Part shown: one piece after another, positions 8,085-9,133 of the stretch
Numbering within the stretch: the stretch's first letter is position 1
Layout: each line of letters opens with the position of its first letter
Assembly (NCBI GenBank): GCA_003552765.1
Contig: PUOI01000480.1
Span: forward strand, 1 to 9,133
Source: Candidatus Hydrogenedentota bacterium
Lineage (GTDB): Bacteria; Hydrogenedentota; Hydrogenedentia; Hydrogenedentales; SLHB01
Reading direction: 5' to 3'
DNA length: 9,133 bases
The notes under the pieces: model-generated
The model's database searches: none
Seen by the model: only the letters and a program-made list of their open reading frames with translations
What the model was told of the DNA's origin: nothing
Position numbers and translations under genes: made by a program

Positions 8085-9133
8085 AGGTTTCGTGTGGTGT
8101 GTGAAGAGGTTCAAGACCCCGCACGATTTCCGCGAGGTCATCGGATCGGAAGGGGTTCAGCAGATAACCGTCCATTCCGGCTTGGTCGGGCCGCGCCAAA
8201 ATACGGTCAATCGGTTTGGCGGTTACCACGTAAATCTTGAGCCCCGCCAGCGAAGGATCCTCGCGCATGCGCCGGCAGGTTTCCCACCCGTTGAGCCCGG
8301 GCATGGCGATGTCCAACAACACCACACTGTACTGATGAGTGCGGGCTTTTTCAAGCGCTTCCTCCCCGGACTCACACGTCCCCACGGTATAGCCTTCCGG
8401 TTCAAGGCACCGGCGGATGAACTCCAGAATCTCTGGATCATCGTCCACACACAGGATGCCTTGCCCAAACTCCGCCCCGGCGGTCTTGTTCTGATTCAGG
8501 GCGTGGCGGATTCCGCTGAGCAGCGTGCTCTTGCGGAATCCCCGCTTCACCCGCGTGGCCACATGTTCCCGGTACGCCTCGTACAACGCGTCGTCGTTGG
8601 TCAGTAAGACAATGGGCAGATCAACCGGGGAAAACTCCGCCAGAATATAGTCCAGAATGGCGCTCCCGGTTTCTTTGGACTCAGCGTCCACAATAACACA
8701 GTCCGGCCGGTATTTTTCCGCCGTGAGACCAACCGTGGCGGAGCTGGCCGCGCTAATGAGTTCGATCCCTTCCGGCTCCAAAAGATTGCGCATTTGGGTG
8801 GTGAGCGCGCGATCCTGGCTCACCAGCTGGACCAGCGCCTCGGTCTCTGTCGGCAGGGGCACGTCCGGACGCTGGCTGTCTTCATCGGAGCGCGGCGTCA
8901 TGCGCGGCAACGAGAAGCGGAACGTGGTTCCTTTGCCTTCCTCGCTCGACACATGAATGCGGCTCCCATGAAGCCGGACAATGTCCTGCGCGATGGACAG
9001 GCCGATGCCCGTGCCGCCATACTTGCGCGTGGAGGAGCTATCGTACTGATAGAAGCGGGTGAAGATCTTGTCCAGCGAATCCTGGGGAATGCCAATGCCG
9101 GTGTCCGACACGGTTACCGTGACGCTCTCCTCC
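8083..9133 (-). CDS. Hybrid sensor histidine kinase, 5' partial
   Basis: The last 349 residues of a signalling kinase whose start lies beyond the right edge; the frame is open to the window end. Residues 1-77 form the end of a HATPase_c domain with G1 box DTGIGI, F-box-like FTRFYQ and G2 box GGTGIGL. Residues of about 95-210 form a receiver-like domain with an aspartate in CVIVDAE, but VSQDRA replaces the usual paired acids and no clear Lys-Pro motif is seen. Residues of about 222-340 form a better receiver with VDDDPE, phospho-acceptor D274 in LLDIAMPG and VTAK, but LLNPF (N326) replaces the usual Lys-Pro. The sensory part, dimerisation helix and phosphorylated histidine are outside the window, so the input is unknown. 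It precedes the ABC exporter pair by 18 bases, suggesting a linked stress or export response (inference). Confidence 0.9.
   Translation of the reverse strand, partial: EESVTVTVSDTGIGIPQDSLDKIFTRFYQYDSSSTRKYGGTGIGLSIAQDIVRLHGSRIHVSSEEGKGTTFRFSLPRMTPRSDEDSQRPDVPLPTETEALVQLVSQDRALTTQMRNLLEPEGIELISAASSATVGLTAEKYRPDCVIVDAESKETGSAILDYILAEFSPVDLPIVLLTNDDALYEAYREHVATRVKRGFRKSTLLSGIRHALNQNKTAGAEFGQGILCVDDDPEILEFIRRCLEPEGYTVGTCESGEEALEKARTHQYSVVLLDIAMPGLNGWETCRRMREDPSLAGLKIYVVTAKPIDRILARPDQAGMDGYLLNPFRSDDLAEIVRGLEPLHTPHET

Overview
The window looks like a stretch of ordinary bacterial chromosome from a GC-rich organism. Five complete or partial metabolic, transport and signalling genes fill most of it, and one non-coding, repeat-bearing gap lies in the middle. 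The lineage cannot be fixed from sequence alone. The high GC, the clustered palindromic REP-like elements and the gene types would fit an environmental planctomycete, Hydrogenedentes-like or other deep-branching Gram-negative lineage. That is an impression, not a demonstration.

Left part, plus strand (1-3709). The window opens inside a YacP/Rae1-like NYN-domain nuclease gene that lacks only its first few codons. After a 137-base gap come glpK (glycerol kinase) and glpD (FAD-dependent glycerol-3-phosphate dehydrogenase). The two overlap, with glpD apparently starting inside the end of glpK. Together they convert glycerol to glycerol-3-phosphate and then to dihydroxyacetone phosphate. No glycerol facilitator (glpF) or regulator is visible. 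glpD has no ATG, GTG or TTG early enough to include its FAD-binding motif. A perfect Shine-Dalgarno sequence instead points to an ATC codon.

Middle (3710-4382). This is a 673-base non-coding gap between convergent transcription units. Its main content is a pair of three-hairpin modules, arranged as mirror images of each other, with compensatory base changes in the stems. A second, unrelated hairpin pair lies nearer the right-hand operon. These look like REP/BIME-type palindromic elements.

Right part, minus strand (4383-9133, read right to left). A hybrid sensor histidine kinase is cut by the window edge; what remains is the end of its ATPase domain plus two receiver domains. It is followed 18 bases later by two ABC exporter half-transporters separated by 4 bases. 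The two halves carry complementary defects at their ATP sites. The first has Asp in place of the catalytic Glu but a good LSGGQ; the second has the catalytic Glu but a degenerate LSTGQ. That is the hallmark of a heterodimeric exporter of the TM287/288, LmrCD, BmrCD type. The tight spacing suggests that the kinase and exporter are co-transcribed.

I see no convincing new biological system. The items most worth a second look are the mirrored hairpin modules, the non-canonical glpD start, and the kinase's final receiver domain, which lacks its conserved lysine.
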